This document shows positions 17,693 to 25,111 of a stretch of 64,000 nucleotides of DNA, piece by piece. Origin of the DNA: Desulfuromonadales bacterium. GTDB taxonomy: Bacteria > Desulfobacterota > Desulfuromonadia > Desulfuromonadales > BM103. The DNA lies in assembly GCA_030145205.1 (NCBI GenBank), contig JAQYVZ010000006.1, positions 1 through 64,000 on the forward strand, read 5' to 3'. The notes below the pieces were generated by a model, which worked only from the letters and a program-made list of their open reading frames with translations, was not told the DNA's origin and did not search any database. Position numbers and translations under genes: made by a program. The stretch's first letter is position 1, and each line of letters begins with the position of its first letter.

Positions 17693-18924
17693 CAGAATGC
17701 AATCTCGATATCAATATCAAAAATGTCGCCAATCTCTTCGCCGGCTGCATCGACCTCCGGCGTCGAGGCGGCCAGGAAATCACCCAGACTACCTTGCAGA
17801 TTCAGAGCGAGGTGACTCACCCGGTAGCGGGCCAGCCGGACCGCTGCCCAAGGGATCAACAGACCGCAGCTGGCAGTAATTGCCAGCGCGTTGCTCAAAA
17901 AGAGCCAGAACAGGTCCCGAACCCGCAACCGGCTGACAAAACGATGCGAGCCAAGCCGCGTCGCATTGAATGTGAGATTGAAAATCCGCGTCTGAAAATA
18001 GATGTAGACCAGCAGATAACCGGGCATCGCCACCAGAAGCAGAAGAAATGGCAAAAACGTGCCGACTTGGAACGGTCCAGCGGCCATGGCACCCAATCCG
18101 CCGAAAACGCCGAACAGACTAAACGTCGCAGCAAACACCAGGAGAGCCAGACCGGAAGATTTCATGGCTATGATGTAAAAATCGCTGACGCCAGCACCAA
18201 AGCTGAATGGTGTCTGACCGAAGCGGGCATTCTCAACCAGGAACCTTTTCTGTCGCCAATACATGTAGGGCACGATCATGCCCAATGTCAAAGGTGCCAG
18301 CAACGGCAGCCAGGCATAGGCCGCGTACGCCTCCCGGTACGCGGGTTTGAAGTTGAAGCGCAGACTCCGGTATGCGGTATTGCGCGTATTGAACAAACGT
18401 GAACGTACGACCAGCCAGGGCAGGACCAACAGGAACAGCAGTCCGGCAACGTTGCCAAACAGGGGGCTAAAATTGGACCCGAGCGTATAGGCGATAAACA
18501 GCCCCGCACCAAGCACCCAACCTTTCAGCAGCACCAACGGATCGGCAAGATAGTCGAACGAAGTGTTGTCTACCCTTGAGTTGGCGTAAAAAAACCGCCT
18601 CTTGCGCACTTTCGCCCAAGGGGAATAGATCCCCAGGGTCACTATTTTCAGCAAGGTGTTAACAATCCAGATGCCGAAATATTCACGAGCCGTCCCATGA
18701 AACTGAAACGGAACCAGACGATCAGCAGGCGTCTTGCCAGACTCTGGCTGCAGCGGAGGTGCGTTCGGCGGAGCAGCCGTCTGGTGAGCCGTGTCAGTAG
18801 ACAACAAGAAGACATGACTGCATTGCGGACACTTGGCACGCGTGCCGGCTGCGGGGACCCGTTCACTGGGCATGGTCTTCGTAAACTGACATTGAGGGCA
18901 GCGGATTATTACAGACACCAACAC
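17692..18924 (-). CDS. DUF898 (YjgN-like) membrane protein with N-terminal zinc ribbon
   Basis: A 410-residue protein. Residues 9-35 hold two CxxC pairs (Cys9/12 and Cys32/35) of the MJ0042-type zinc ribbon. After a Pro-rich linker comes the DUF898 body (FQFHGTAREYFGIWIVN onward) with eight or more hydrophobic segments and the repeated pattern FGIW.../FLVENARFG. DUF898 function is unknown. The start is uncertain: GTG 18924, TTG 18921 and GTG 18918 are consecutive after GGAG, and the later two have better spacing. The downstream M48 protease gene overlaps by one base, which suggests a shared envelope task. Confidence 0.87.
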   Translation of the reverse strand: MLVSVIIRCPQCQFTKTMPSERVPAAGTRAKCPQCSHVFLLSTDTAHQTAAPPNAPPLQPESGKTPADRLVPFQFHGTAREYFGIWIVNTLLKIVTLGIYSPWAKVRKRRFFYANSRVDNTSFDYLADPLVLLKGWVLGAGLFIAYTLGSNFSPLFGNVAGLLFLLVLPWLVVRSRLFNTRNTAYRSLRFNFKPAYREAYAAYAWLPLLAPLTLGMIVPYMYWRQKRFLVENARFGQTPFSFGAGVSDFYIIAMKSSGLALLVFAATFSLFGVFGGLGAMAAGPFQVGTFLPFLLLLVAMPGYLLVYIYFQTRIFNLTFNATRLGSHRFVSRLRVRDLFWLFLSNALAITASCGLLIPWAAVRLARYRVSHLALNLQGSLGDFLAASTPEVDAAGEEIGDIFDIDIEIAF

Positions 18925-19239
18925 ATCTCCATGGAATCATTCCATTATCTACAAGCAAGGACAGACCATCAAATCAGCAAATTCCATGCCGACCAAGAGC
19001 GCCACACTGGGAAGAGTGACAACTTAAAGAAACATGTTTTCAAAATGATGGTAAGGCGTGATGAACAGGGCAAGACGATGAAGCGTACCATCAACCTTCG
19101 ATCCAGACGATCTGCTGACAACTCACACCGACCTCGCGTTCTGACTCCGCCAGGCAGTCATAACACGGGGACGGCATTTCTCAAAACAGATCAACACCCT
19201 CAAAAGGACACTCAAACAGAGCCGATCTTCCATGCAGAC
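18925..19239. other. 315-bp intergenic stretch, no gene seen
   Basis: Between the start of the DUF898 gene and the stop of the ferritin-like gene. A plus-strand frame crosses it, but it lacks a ribosome-binding site and continues antisense through both neighbours. No promoter or hairpin was convincing. Confidence 0.6.
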
Positions 19240-19713
19240 CTAGTTTTCCGTCAAAAAGTGCGCCTCGTAACTGTCTTCGAGTTTCTGCAAAAGACCGGTC
19301 TGCTCATCACCCAGACGTTTGAACATTTCACTCATCGGGGCACCAGCACAGGCCTTGCTCATTCCCTGGTAAAATGTGACCGATTCCGTAACCAGATGAA
19401 TGGCATAGGACATGGCATCACGGGTATCAGCGCCTGCCGCCAGCTTGTGACTGCCGTAATGCTGGTCAAGTTTCATGGTCGGAACGGCAGCGTGCAGGTC
19501 AAGACCATCGAGTGTTCCCAACAGAAGAGCTTGCTCAAGCGTGTGCTTTTGTTCCAGCTTGGCAAGAGCTGTCTCCCGAAGAACATTCTGAGCGTGGACA
19601 TTCTCCACGGCTTGGAGAGAACTCCAAAAGTCGGCAAAAATCGAATTTTCCAACTCAATCGCTTTTTCCAGAGCCGCTCCCAAAGTGAAACAGATATAGT
19701 TTTGGCTGTTCAT
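19240..19713 (-). CDS. Ferritin-like (rubrerythrin-type fold) protein
   Basis: A 157-residue all-helical protein. Four long amphipathic helices carry regularly placed acidic and His residues: LEKAIELENSIFADFW, LAKLEQKHTLEQAL, YAIHLVTESVTFYQGM and FKRLGDEQTGLLQKLEDSYE. This spacing is what a di-iron ferritin-like or rubrerythrin fold shows, but no C-terminal rubredoxin domain is present. The function (iron or peroxide handling) is inferred only. ATG 19713 is preferred over the upstream start because GGAGGTGATCCT precedes it directly. Flanked by long non-coding DNA, it is probably a single-gene unit. Confidence 0.65.
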   Translation of the reverse strand: MNSQNYICFTLGAALEKAIELENSIFADFWSSLQAVENVHAQNVLRETALAKLEQKHTLEQALLLGTLDGLDLHAAVPTMKLDQHYGSHKLAAGADTRDAMSYAIHLVTESVTFYQGMSKACAGAPMSEMFKRLGDEQTGLLQKLEDSYEAHFLTEN

Positions 19714-19863
19714 AGGATCACCTCCAGTCGGATCAAGGGTCCAGACGCGTACCTGGTCAGGAGCCATACGACTTCGAACAACTTGCCTTCACCTTAATTT
19801 TATCAGTAAATCAGACTGTTGCCAGCGGCAACTCCTGGCACAGGAGGTTCCAAGGGGAGGACA

Positions 19864-19890
19864 CAAAAAAGCCCTCCAAGAAGAAGGGCT
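19864..19890 (-). terminator. Rho-independent terminator of the DUF882 gene
   Basis: Minus-strand stem AGCCCT / AGGGCT with a 9-base loop, followed by TTTTTT, about 23 bases after the stop codon. Confidence 0.8.
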
Positions 19891-19912
19891 CTGAGATCTG
19901 GAGACACAAACT

Positions 19913-20497
19913 TTACCAGCTGCGAACCGGACCGGTATCGAGATGGATAAAATCGGAAGCGGGGTAGTATCCGACACCGCCACGCCGCATTTGCAACGCC
20001 GCCTGACGTAATGTTTTAAGAGGCACCCCCGGCAAACGTAAATCAATCGCCTGCCCCAGCATGTGATAACTCTTTTTGGCGACACCGGAAGAGGAGCGCT
20101 GCAGCATCAGATTGGTTTCCGGTGAGCGATAACCGGAAATGATCTCAAGAGGCTGCTTAACCGAAAATTTCTCCCGCAGGGCAAACATCATATCGAGTGC
20201 ATTGGCATCAATCCTGGTAACCTGATCGTTACGATGGTCGCGCAACAGGTAGTTAATGTCACGCAGTGAATCCTCCAGATAGTGACCACCCTGCCAATAA
20301 ACCACCTTGCAAAGCTTTTCACCCGTATGGGTATTCAACAAGCTGAGTGACCGCTCGGGACGCTCGGCCAGGAGACGATACGACGCCCAGGCCGGCCAAG
20401 GCATGGCAGACGCAACAGAAGCGAGGATGCCAGCCTGAATAAATTGTCGACGGGATAATTGTGACACGGAATTTTGTTTGAAAGATTTCTTTGTCAT
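19913..20497 (-). CDS. Tat-exported DUF882/YcbK-like murein peptidase (M15-like)
   Basis: A 194-residue protein. SRRQFIQAG at about 15-23 plus a hydrophobic stretch ending ASAMPWPAWA is a twin-arginine signal. The mature domain has ISGYRSPETN, SYHMLGQAIDLRLPG (zinc His-x6-Asp) and GGVGYYPASDFIHLDTGP (final His), the metal ligands of the peptidase M15/DUF882 fold. E. coli YcbK (MepK) cleaves murein crosslinks, so a cell-wall role is likely. A terminator follows. Upstream lies 333 bp of non-coding DNA with three ACATGTG boxes. Confidence 0.88.
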   Translation of the reverse strand: MTKKSFKQNSVSQLSRRQFIQAGILASVASAMPWPAWASYRLLAERPERSLSLLNTHTGEKLCKVVYWQGGHYLEDSLRDINYLLRDHRNDQVTRIDANALDMMFALREKFSVKQPLEIISGYRSPETNLMLQRSSSGVAKKSYHMLGQAIDLRLPGVPLKTLRQAALQMRRGGVGYYPASDFIHLDTGPVRSW

Positions 20498-20830
20498 AAT
20501 CCTAAATACTTGTTTCGTTGAGGTTTTTATCAGAATACGCTCTATTGATCAAGCAAATGATGTTCCTTTTTCCAAAAAAACTTTCAGAAAAGATTTAGCA
20601 CGCTTGAGAGATTCAGAAATTACAAAAACATTCCGGCAAGTTAGGTTGATACAAGGAAGAGAAAAAAATATCAGAGGGCGAGACAAAACCAGGCGGGAGT
20701 TACAGACAATATAGTTTTTCCCTGAACATGTGTGAAATCACGGGCACATGTGACACTTTTGGAGACCGGCTCCACACATGTGGCACAGCTACCCGCAAAA
20801 AGGAACAACATCCAGGCGGTATCGTTGTTA
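20498..20830. other. 333-bp non-coding region with clustered ACATGTG boxes
   Basis: No gene seen. The half near 20530-20700 is purine-rich without long frames. The half near 20720-20790 holds three palindromic boxes, listed separately. Confidence 0.7.
20726..20782. repeat. Three ACATGTG boxes spaced 20 and 30 bp
   Basis: ACATGTG occurs at 20726, 20746 and 20776, the last two within CACATGTG palindromes. The intervals are 20 and 30 bp, about two and three DNA turns, so the boxes would face the same side of the helix. GGAG-ACCGG-CTCC lies between boxes two and three and could form a hairpin. The boxes lie downstream of dodecin and 230-270 bp upstream of the DUF882 start. Confidence 0.6.
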
Positions 20831-21049
20831 TCAGCCGAGCTCAAAAGCGATCTTCAGCACAACTTGATATTCCGACACCTTGCCTTCATCATTGATATGC
20901 CCGCGAACTTCCTGGACCTCGAACCAGGAAAGACTATCAAGCGATTCGCGGGCACGATCGACAGCCTTCTGAATGGCCGATTCAACACTCTCTGTAGAAA
21001 TCCCGATCACTTCGATCTTCTTATAAACCCTGTCATGTGAATACATCAT
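20831..21049 (-). CDS. Dodecin (flavin-binding dodecamer subunit)
   Basis: A 72-residue protein of the dodecin family. The pattern VYKKIEVIGISTESVESAIQ, then LSWFEVQEVRGHI and the final EYQVVLKIAFEL matches the single helix plus three-strand fold. The Trp in LSWFEV is the residue that stacks on flavins. Dodecins store or buffer FMN, riboflavin or CoA. Two ATGs are adjacent (21049 and 21046); GAGGTG upstream suits either, and the second has better spacing. It lies 95 bases after the nitroreductase gene on the same strand; both handle flavin. Confidence 0.92.
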   Translation of the reverse strand: MMYSHDRVYKKIEVIGISTESVESAIQKAVDRARESLDSLSWFEVQEVRGHINDEGKVSEYQVVLKIAFELG

Positions 21050-21144
21050 GGCCCACCTCAGCTTTCTGAAAGACTGAATGTCACGTACAGTTTCAGTTTA
21101 TCAGCGGCCATGTAAAATGCAAAAAAGCAGAGCAGCAACGCGTC

Positions 21145-21672
21145 TCAGGAGGGCTTATAGGCCCCGAAATGAACATGGTTCTGCGGCAGCCTGTCTGCCG
21201 GATGCGGGATTTTTGCTTCGACGGGGTGGCCGATACCGATCACGCACTCGACGGCAAATCGATCGGGCAGCTGCAGCAATTCTTTGAGATAGGCGTTCGC
21301 CGTCCGCTCTGCATCATGCGGCCGGTTGCGAACCTGCGCCCAGCAACTGCCGAGGTTCAAAGACTCTGCCATGAGTTGCAGAACAATCGCGGCAATTGCA
21401 CAATCTTCAATCCAGACATCACTTTTGATGGTGTCCGCAGCAATCACAATGGCCAGCGGAGCTCTGGCAAGAAACGCCGAGCCTTGCCCTTTAGCCATTG
21501 ACAGCTTTTCGAGCATCTCCGGGTCATCAATCACGATAAATTCCCAGGGACGGAAACCACGAGACGTCGGTGCCCGCAACAGGGCCTCAACAAGTTGTTC
21601 AACCTGTTCGGAGGTCACCGGGGAAGGCTTGAAAAATCTGACACTGCGCCGTTGGCGGAGGATATCCAGCAT
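21145..21672 (-). CDS. Nitroreductase-family flavoprotein
   Basis: A 175-residue FMN-dependent NAD(P)H oxidoreductase-like protein. The family start MLDILRQRRSVRFFKPSPV supplies the FMN phosphate-binding Arg-Arg-Ser. APTSRGFRPWEFIVI and the later IAAIVLQLMAESLNLGSCW complete the fold. Length is normal for the small subgroup. The substrate is unknown. Its neighbours are dodecin downstream and a REC-PilZ gene ending 54 bases upstream. Confidence 0.88.
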   Translation of the reverse strand: MLDILRQRRSVRFFKPSPVTSEQVEQLVEALLRAPTSRGFRPWEFIVIDDPEMLEKLSMAKGQGSAFLARAPLAIVIAADTIKSDVWIEDCAIAAIVLQLMAESLNLGSCWAQVRNRPHDAERTANAYLKELLQLPDRFAVECVIGIGHPVEAKIPHPADRLPQNHVHFGAYKPS

Positions 21673-21726
21673 TCTCTGCTCTCCTTTTGATGGGGCGAAC
21701 TGCTCTGTGATCAGCCGGGAAGGTCT

Positions 21727-22431
21727 TCAGGCTTGTTGAAGGAACTTATTTATCACCGTGGCTGACTCACGGCTCATCGACTGTATTTCAATACCGAATC
21801 CCTGTGCCTGAGACAGGTTCTGACGTGGGAACCCCTGATTGACCCAGGCGATCCGCCCCTCCCCCTCGACTTGCTGGGAGCTGATCGTCGGCAAAATGAA
21901 ACTGAAGCTGATTTTCTCGTCGGGTGGCAGTTCATCGCGGAACTCGACATAGAGTCCGTTTTCGCTGAGATCCGCCCCGATGCCGCTGAACGACTTGCCA
22001 GCGATGGTAAAATCGACGGTCATCTGACAGGATACGCGGCGTTCACGGCGCTCCAGGTGAAACAGGTGCTGATGCCCGAGATTCAGGAATTCCTTACGAC
22101 CGAAAGGTTTGACCAGGTAACCGTCACATCCCGAATCAAGGATTTCTTCGATGCTCGCATCTCGTAATGGCGTAAAAATCAGCAGGATCGGGATATTACG
22201 CAGCTGCGCATCAGCCTTAAGTTTTCGGCATGCTTCGATACCGTTCATTCCGGGCATGGCGACATCCATGAAGACCAGATCCGGTTTCTCGCGCACAGCA
22301 ATTTCGACAGCCTCTTCCCCAGACCGTGCCTGCAGAATTTTGGCGGGAGTCCGCTGCAGATAGTCGCACATGACATCGCGGAAAAAATCGACGTCATCGA
22401 CAACAAGAACCTTCAGGTTTTCTTCGACCAC
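21727..22431 (-). CDS. Response regulator with PilZ domain (c-di-GMP)
   Basis: A 234-residue two-domain protein. The receiver spans about 6-120, with the acidic pair in VVDDVD, phospho-acceptor Asp56 in VFMDVAMPG, Thr87 and Lys108 in YLVKPF. The PilZ domain (about 125-230) starts ERRERRVSC, giving the RxxxR c-di-GMP motif, followed by DLSENGLYVEF (the D/NxSxxG motif). It likely links a phosphorelay to c-di-GMP-controlled motility or adhesion. The start is a GTG, with AAGGAGG 8 bases upstream. No histidine kinase is adjacent. Confidence 0.9.
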   Translation of the reverse strand: MVEENLKVLVVDDVDFFRDVMCDYLQRTPAKILQARSGEEAVEIAVREKPDLVFMDVAMPGMNGIEACRKLKADAQLRNIPILLIFTPLRDASIEEILDSGCDGYLVKPFGRKEFLNLGHQHLFHLERRERRVSCQMTVDFTIAGKSFSGIGADLSENGLYVEFRDELPPDEKISFSFILPTISSQQVEGEGRIAWVNQGFPRQNLSQAQGFGIEIQSMSRESATVINKFLQQA

Positions 22432-22489
22432 GGAAAGTCCTCCTTCAGATCAAAGTTCCCCCTGAAGGCTGAACATTTAACAGATATCG

Positions 22490-22771
22490 TCACGTATTTG
22501 CCTGTCCTAAAAGTATCTTCAACTTGGCGATCTTTGTATCAACCGCTTTTTGAACCGTGTCCTCACCCAGCATATAGATCATCTGACCGGCCATGAGCAA
22601 AACATCAGCCAGTTCTTCAGCTACGGCCTGCTCTGTGACTTTCTCGCGCCGCAAATGATGCACAGCAGCAATGAGCTCAGCACATTCCTCAACCAGCTGA
22701 TCGAACTGAGCCTCCCGGCCCCACTTTTCAATGGCAGCCTTATAAATGACCGCATAATCATCAAGATTCAT
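22490..22771 (-). CDS. MazG-like nucleotide pyrophosphohydrolase
   Basis: A 93-residue all-alpha NTP pyrophosphatase-like protein. QLVEECAELIAAV and VAEELADVLLMAGQM supply the ExxE...ExxD metal-binding acidic residues of the MazG fold. It is a single-domain, short form, unlike the two-domain E. coli MazG. The likely job is hydrolysis of non-canonical or excess nucleotides. A promoter is predicted 49-77 bases upstream (22820-22848), separating it from the sigma-54-controlled small ORF further upstream. Confidence 0.82.
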   Translation of the reverse strand: MNLDDYAVIYKAAIEKWGREAQFDQLVEECAELIAAVHHLRREKVTEQAVAEELADVLLMAGQMIYMLGEDTVQKAVDTKIAKLKILLGQANT

Positions 22772-22819
22772 CGCAGGGAGCCCCAGGAAGTGTCGGGAGA
22801 AGAAAACGTCATGAGGTTG

Positions 22820-22848
22820 TTTATACAGGACATTTCAGGATCAGACAA
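22820..22848 (-). promoter_or_regulatory. Sigma-70-type promoter of the MazG-like gene
   Basis: Minus strand: TTGTCT (22848-22843), 17-base spacer, TATAAA (22825-22820). Confidence 0.55.
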
Positions 22849-22974
22849 GGGACACATGATCAGCAAGTTTCTGCCAAAGCACGCAAATAATGCATTATCT
22901 TTCGGACAAAGTGCGGCACTCAGGACCACAAAATAAATAGTTGGAAGCACTCTGGGCGCCGAGAGGCTGAATCC

Positions 22975-23148
22975 TCATTGGAACAATTCAGAAGAAGCCC
23001 CCGGCACAGGTTGAGATTCCAGCGCGACACATCTTTGGCCGGTCTCAAGGCAAATCTGGCGTAACAGGTCGAAAGAAAGGCAAATTCCCTCGACAACCTC
23101 TTTCTCAGCTCTCACGCATCTGGCTTCATTAAACGCTTCCAGGTTCAT
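22975..23148 (-). CDS. 57-residue ORF downstream of a sigma-54 promoter
   Basis: Frame MNLEAFNEARCVRAEKEV...ASSELFQ, 57 codons, with CGGAGGGTCAT immediately before the ATG. It carries four cysteines (11, 23, 33, 40) in an otherwise amphipathic helical sequence and has no signal peptide or membrane span. I do not recognise it. Support comes from the ribosome-binding site and from the consensus sigma-54 promoter at 23233-23248, which would start transcription about 73 bases upstream. The transcript could equally be a small RNA or a leader. It lies between a Cys-rich ORF (23291) and the MazG-like gene. Confidence 0.5.
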   Translation of the reverse strand: MNLEAFNEARCVRAEKEVVEGICLSFDLLRQICLETGQRCVALESQPVPGASSELFQ

Positions 23149-23232
23149 ATGACCCTCCGTGACAAGCTCGATAACTCTCTCGAATCACTTTGCTCTCAAT
23201 CAGGCCTGCTTGAGTCTGTGATAGAAATAATG

Positions 23233-23248
23233 AGCAAGCACCGTGCCA
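23233..23248 (-). promoter_or_regulatory. Consensus sigma-54 (RpoN) -24/-12 promoter
   Basis: On the minus strand TGGCACG-GTGC-TTGCT, an exact match to TGGCACG-N4-TTGCW with GG and GC 12 bases apart. It is intergenic, 40 bases after the stop of the ORF at 23291, and points to the 57-aa ORF. Confidence 0.85.
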
Positions 23249-23290
23249 TTGGAGAACATCTGGAATTCTTCGGAGGGACCTACTGAACGT

Positions 23291-23551
23291 TCAGCCACAC
23301 TGGGCCTTGCGTGACATACACTCACATGCACAAGCGGCCTCATAATCTTCATCCTCCAGAATTTTCCCTTCAGGATTCATTTGGGCAGGAGAATCCGAAC
23401 CGTGCAGTTCCTTGTAAAGTTTACGCACGCACTGATCCATATAGGGACCCTTGCAGTAGAGACGTTTAAGACGATTCGCCTCATCAGCATCGAGATGCTT
23501 ATATTTTTGAAAAAATGGGCAGCTAACAAGCCACGAACATTCTCTGGACAT
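23291..23551 (-). CDS. Small Cys-rich cytosolic protein, unknown
   Basis: An 86-residue protein, MSRECSWLVSCPFF...CVRKLYKEL...CACECMSRKAQCG. Nine cysteines are spread as C5, C11, a YCKG and a QC in the middle, and a terminal CACEC with a final QC. The pattern could bind a metal or Fe-S cluster. There is no signal peptide. I do not recognise a named family. It has its own frame with a plausible start and a real TGA stop; continuing past that stop gives no conserved sequence, so it is not another selenoprotein. Confidence 0.65.
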   Translation of the reverse strand: MSRECSWLVSCPFFQKYKHLDADEANRLKRLYCKGPYMDQCVRKLYKELHGSDSPAQMNPEGKILEDEDYEAACACECMSRKAQCG

Positions 23552-23660
23552 ATATCACTCTTTCGGAAACGGTCACTAAAGTAACGGGCTTTATTTATTT
23601 ATACCACACCTTTCTAATCGGTGGTTATTCCCTACATACAGCAAAACTCATACCCTTTTA

Positions 23661-24179
23661 CTAAGAATTGGCCAAATACCGCAGGACAGTCAAAATCGAG
23701 GCGACACAAAGACCGCAAAGCAAGGTCCAGAGGCCGTTGCGAATTAAGGCATACTTATGGGTCAAACGATGGCGTCCGAGATAATAGATTTCCTTGATAT
23801 AGGCGTCATAAAGCTTGTCACGGTCGGCAATTGTTTCTTTAAAAGCAGCAAGGAATTCTTCCTCGCCGACCTGTGAAAAGGACCTGAAATAAAACAGGTT
23901 CAGAAAGCCTTTGACGTGCAGAGCAGGAATAATCGCAAAGATCGAAAAGAGAATTGCCAGCCCTCCAGTCAGCAGCAATACCAGGAATACCGGCATTCCG
24001 AGCCGATCGAACTGTGTCACAGCGATCGTCACAATCAGGGATGAGGCGGTCATGATCATCGATGCTTTCTGATCCGCCATCTGGTTCAGCGCCATATGTT
24101 TGGACAAGTTGGCGCGCAGGGCGTTGCTGGCCATCAACCGGGGCAACACAGCTTCATCTTCCAGAAAATGGTCTTGCAT
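23661..24179 (-). CDS. PycTM/DUF5706-like membrane protein
   Basis: A 172-residue protein with three hydrophobic segments: about 40-58 (ASMIMTASSLIVTIAVTQF), 62-87 and 148-166. The motif MADQKASMIMTASS before the first span, and NLFYFRSF...EIYYLGRHRLTHKYALIR before the last, resemble the Pycsar effector TM domain (PF18967, formerly DUF5706). Known Pycsar effectors sit beside a uridylate or cytidylate cyclase. None is here, so this may be an unrelated family member with a housekeeping role. GGAGG precedes the ATG. Confidence 0.6.
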   Translation of the reverse strand: MQDHFLEDEAVLPRLMASNALRANLSKHMALNQMADQKASMIMTASSLIVTIAVTQFDRLGMPVFLVLLLTGGLAILFSIFAIIPALHVKGFLNLFYFRSFSQVGEEEFLAAFKETIADRDKLYDAYIKEIYYLGRHRLTHKYALIRNGLWTLLCGLCVASILTVLRYLANS

Positions 24180-24403
24180 CCGTATCCTCCATTCAGGGGT
24201 TGTCGATAAGAATTCCTTCTAATAAAAATCTTTACTGAAGTGCTTGATTTTTTTACGAGGAAATTTTAAGTAAAAATTCAACTCTTCATAATTGAGTACA
24301 GATATAGGCAAATAACCAGATAAGTCGTCAATTGACCAAAACCTGCAAAGGCTTTGACTTCTCTGTGCAGAATACCATCGAAGCAGCCCTCCCCTACAGC
24401 CCC

Positions 24404-24445
24404 AAAAAAGAACAGCCACCTGCAAACGATTGCAGATGGCTGTTC
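24404..24445 (-). terminator. Terminator after tRNA-Arg
   Basis: A 16-bp stem with one mismatch (24410-24425 / 24430-24445), ACGA loop on the plus strand, followed on the minus strand by TTTTTT. It starts 4 bases after the tRNA CCA end. Confidence 0.88.
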
Positions 24446-24449
24446 AGAC

Positions 24450-24526
24450 TGGCGGCCCCGACAGGATTCGAACCTGTGGCCCCTCGCTTAGGAGGCGAGT
24501 GCTCTATCCAGCTGAGCTACGGGGCC
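24450..24526 (-). tRNA. tRNA-Arg (anticodon CCT)
   Basis: A 77-nt gene with acceptor stem GGCCCCG / CGGGGCC, D arm TAGCTCAGCTGGATAGAGCA, anticodon stem CTCGC / GCGAG with loop CTCCTAA (anticodon CCT, reads AGG), T arm with GGTTCGAATCC and an encoded CCA. A terminator follows directly. It lies 49 bases downstream of apt on the same strand. Confidence 0.97.
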
Positions 24527-24575
24527 CAAAACGGTGTTGAAAACGAAACCATAAGTATTGCCGTACTCTTTCAGG

Positions 24576-25091
24576 CTAAAACTTCAGCAAGCTGAAGACC
24601 TTGCCATCGGGCAATTTCTTGCGTCCTCCAAGAAACTCAAGTTCCGCCATAAAGGCGCATTCGACAATCTCAACGCCCAGCTCTTCGACTAATTCCACAA
24701 CCGCCGCAACAGTTCCACCTGTTGCCAACAGATCATCTGCAATCAGGATCTTTTCACCGGCCTGAAAAGCATCCTCATGGATCTCAAGAGAGTCCGTGCC
24801 ATATTCCAGATCGTAAGTCACCTGGCGGGTCTTGTGAGGCAACTTGCCCGGTTTGCGAACCAGAGTGATCCCGGTCCCCAGCTTGTAAGCGAGTGCAGAG
24901 CCAAGAATAAAACCACGCGCCTCGATCCCCACGATTTTATCGATCTGCCGCCCAACATAACGATGCGCGATCAGGTCGATCATGCGGTGAAAGCTCTTTG
25001 CATCGGACAAAAGCGTGGTGATGTCTTTGAAAATAATTCCCTTTTTAGGGAAATCGGGGATATCACGAATAATCTTTTTCAGCTCTTCCAT
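24576..25091 (-). CDS. apt: Adenine phosphoribosyltransferase
   Basis: A 171-residue purine-salvage enzyme that makes AMP from adenine and [24 protein letters not shown] is the purine-binding region. [11 protein letters not shown] is the flexible loop. [20 protein letters not shown] (about 115-134) is the PRPP-binding loop. Length and N-terminus ([21 protein letters not shown]) are typical. It begins 20 bases after the rpoS stop and likely shares its transcript. Confidence 0.96.
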   Translation of the reverse strand: MEELKKIIRDIPDFPKKGIIFKDITTLLSDAKSFHRMIDLIAHRYVGRQIDKIVGIEARGFILGSALAYKLGTGITLVRKPGKLPHKTRQVTYDLEYGTDSLEIHEDAFQAGEKILIADDLLATGGTVAAVVELVEELGVEIVECAFMAELEFLGGRKKLPDGKVFSLLKF

Positions 25092-25111
25092 ATTCTGCTC
25101 CCAAAAAGCCT

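Noticed and set aside
18697-19797. Plus-strand frame of 366 codons
   Set aside because: It lies antisense to the DUF898 and ferritin-like genes, has no ribosome-binding site, and its product has no domain-like pattern.
20546-20553. TTGATCAA as an FNR-type site
   Set aside because: FNR boxes need four bases between the half-sites; here the halves abut.
23281-23293. Possible second Sec codon at the end of the nine-Cys ORF (CG-TGA)
   Set aside because: Read-through yields no conserved or plausible sequence.
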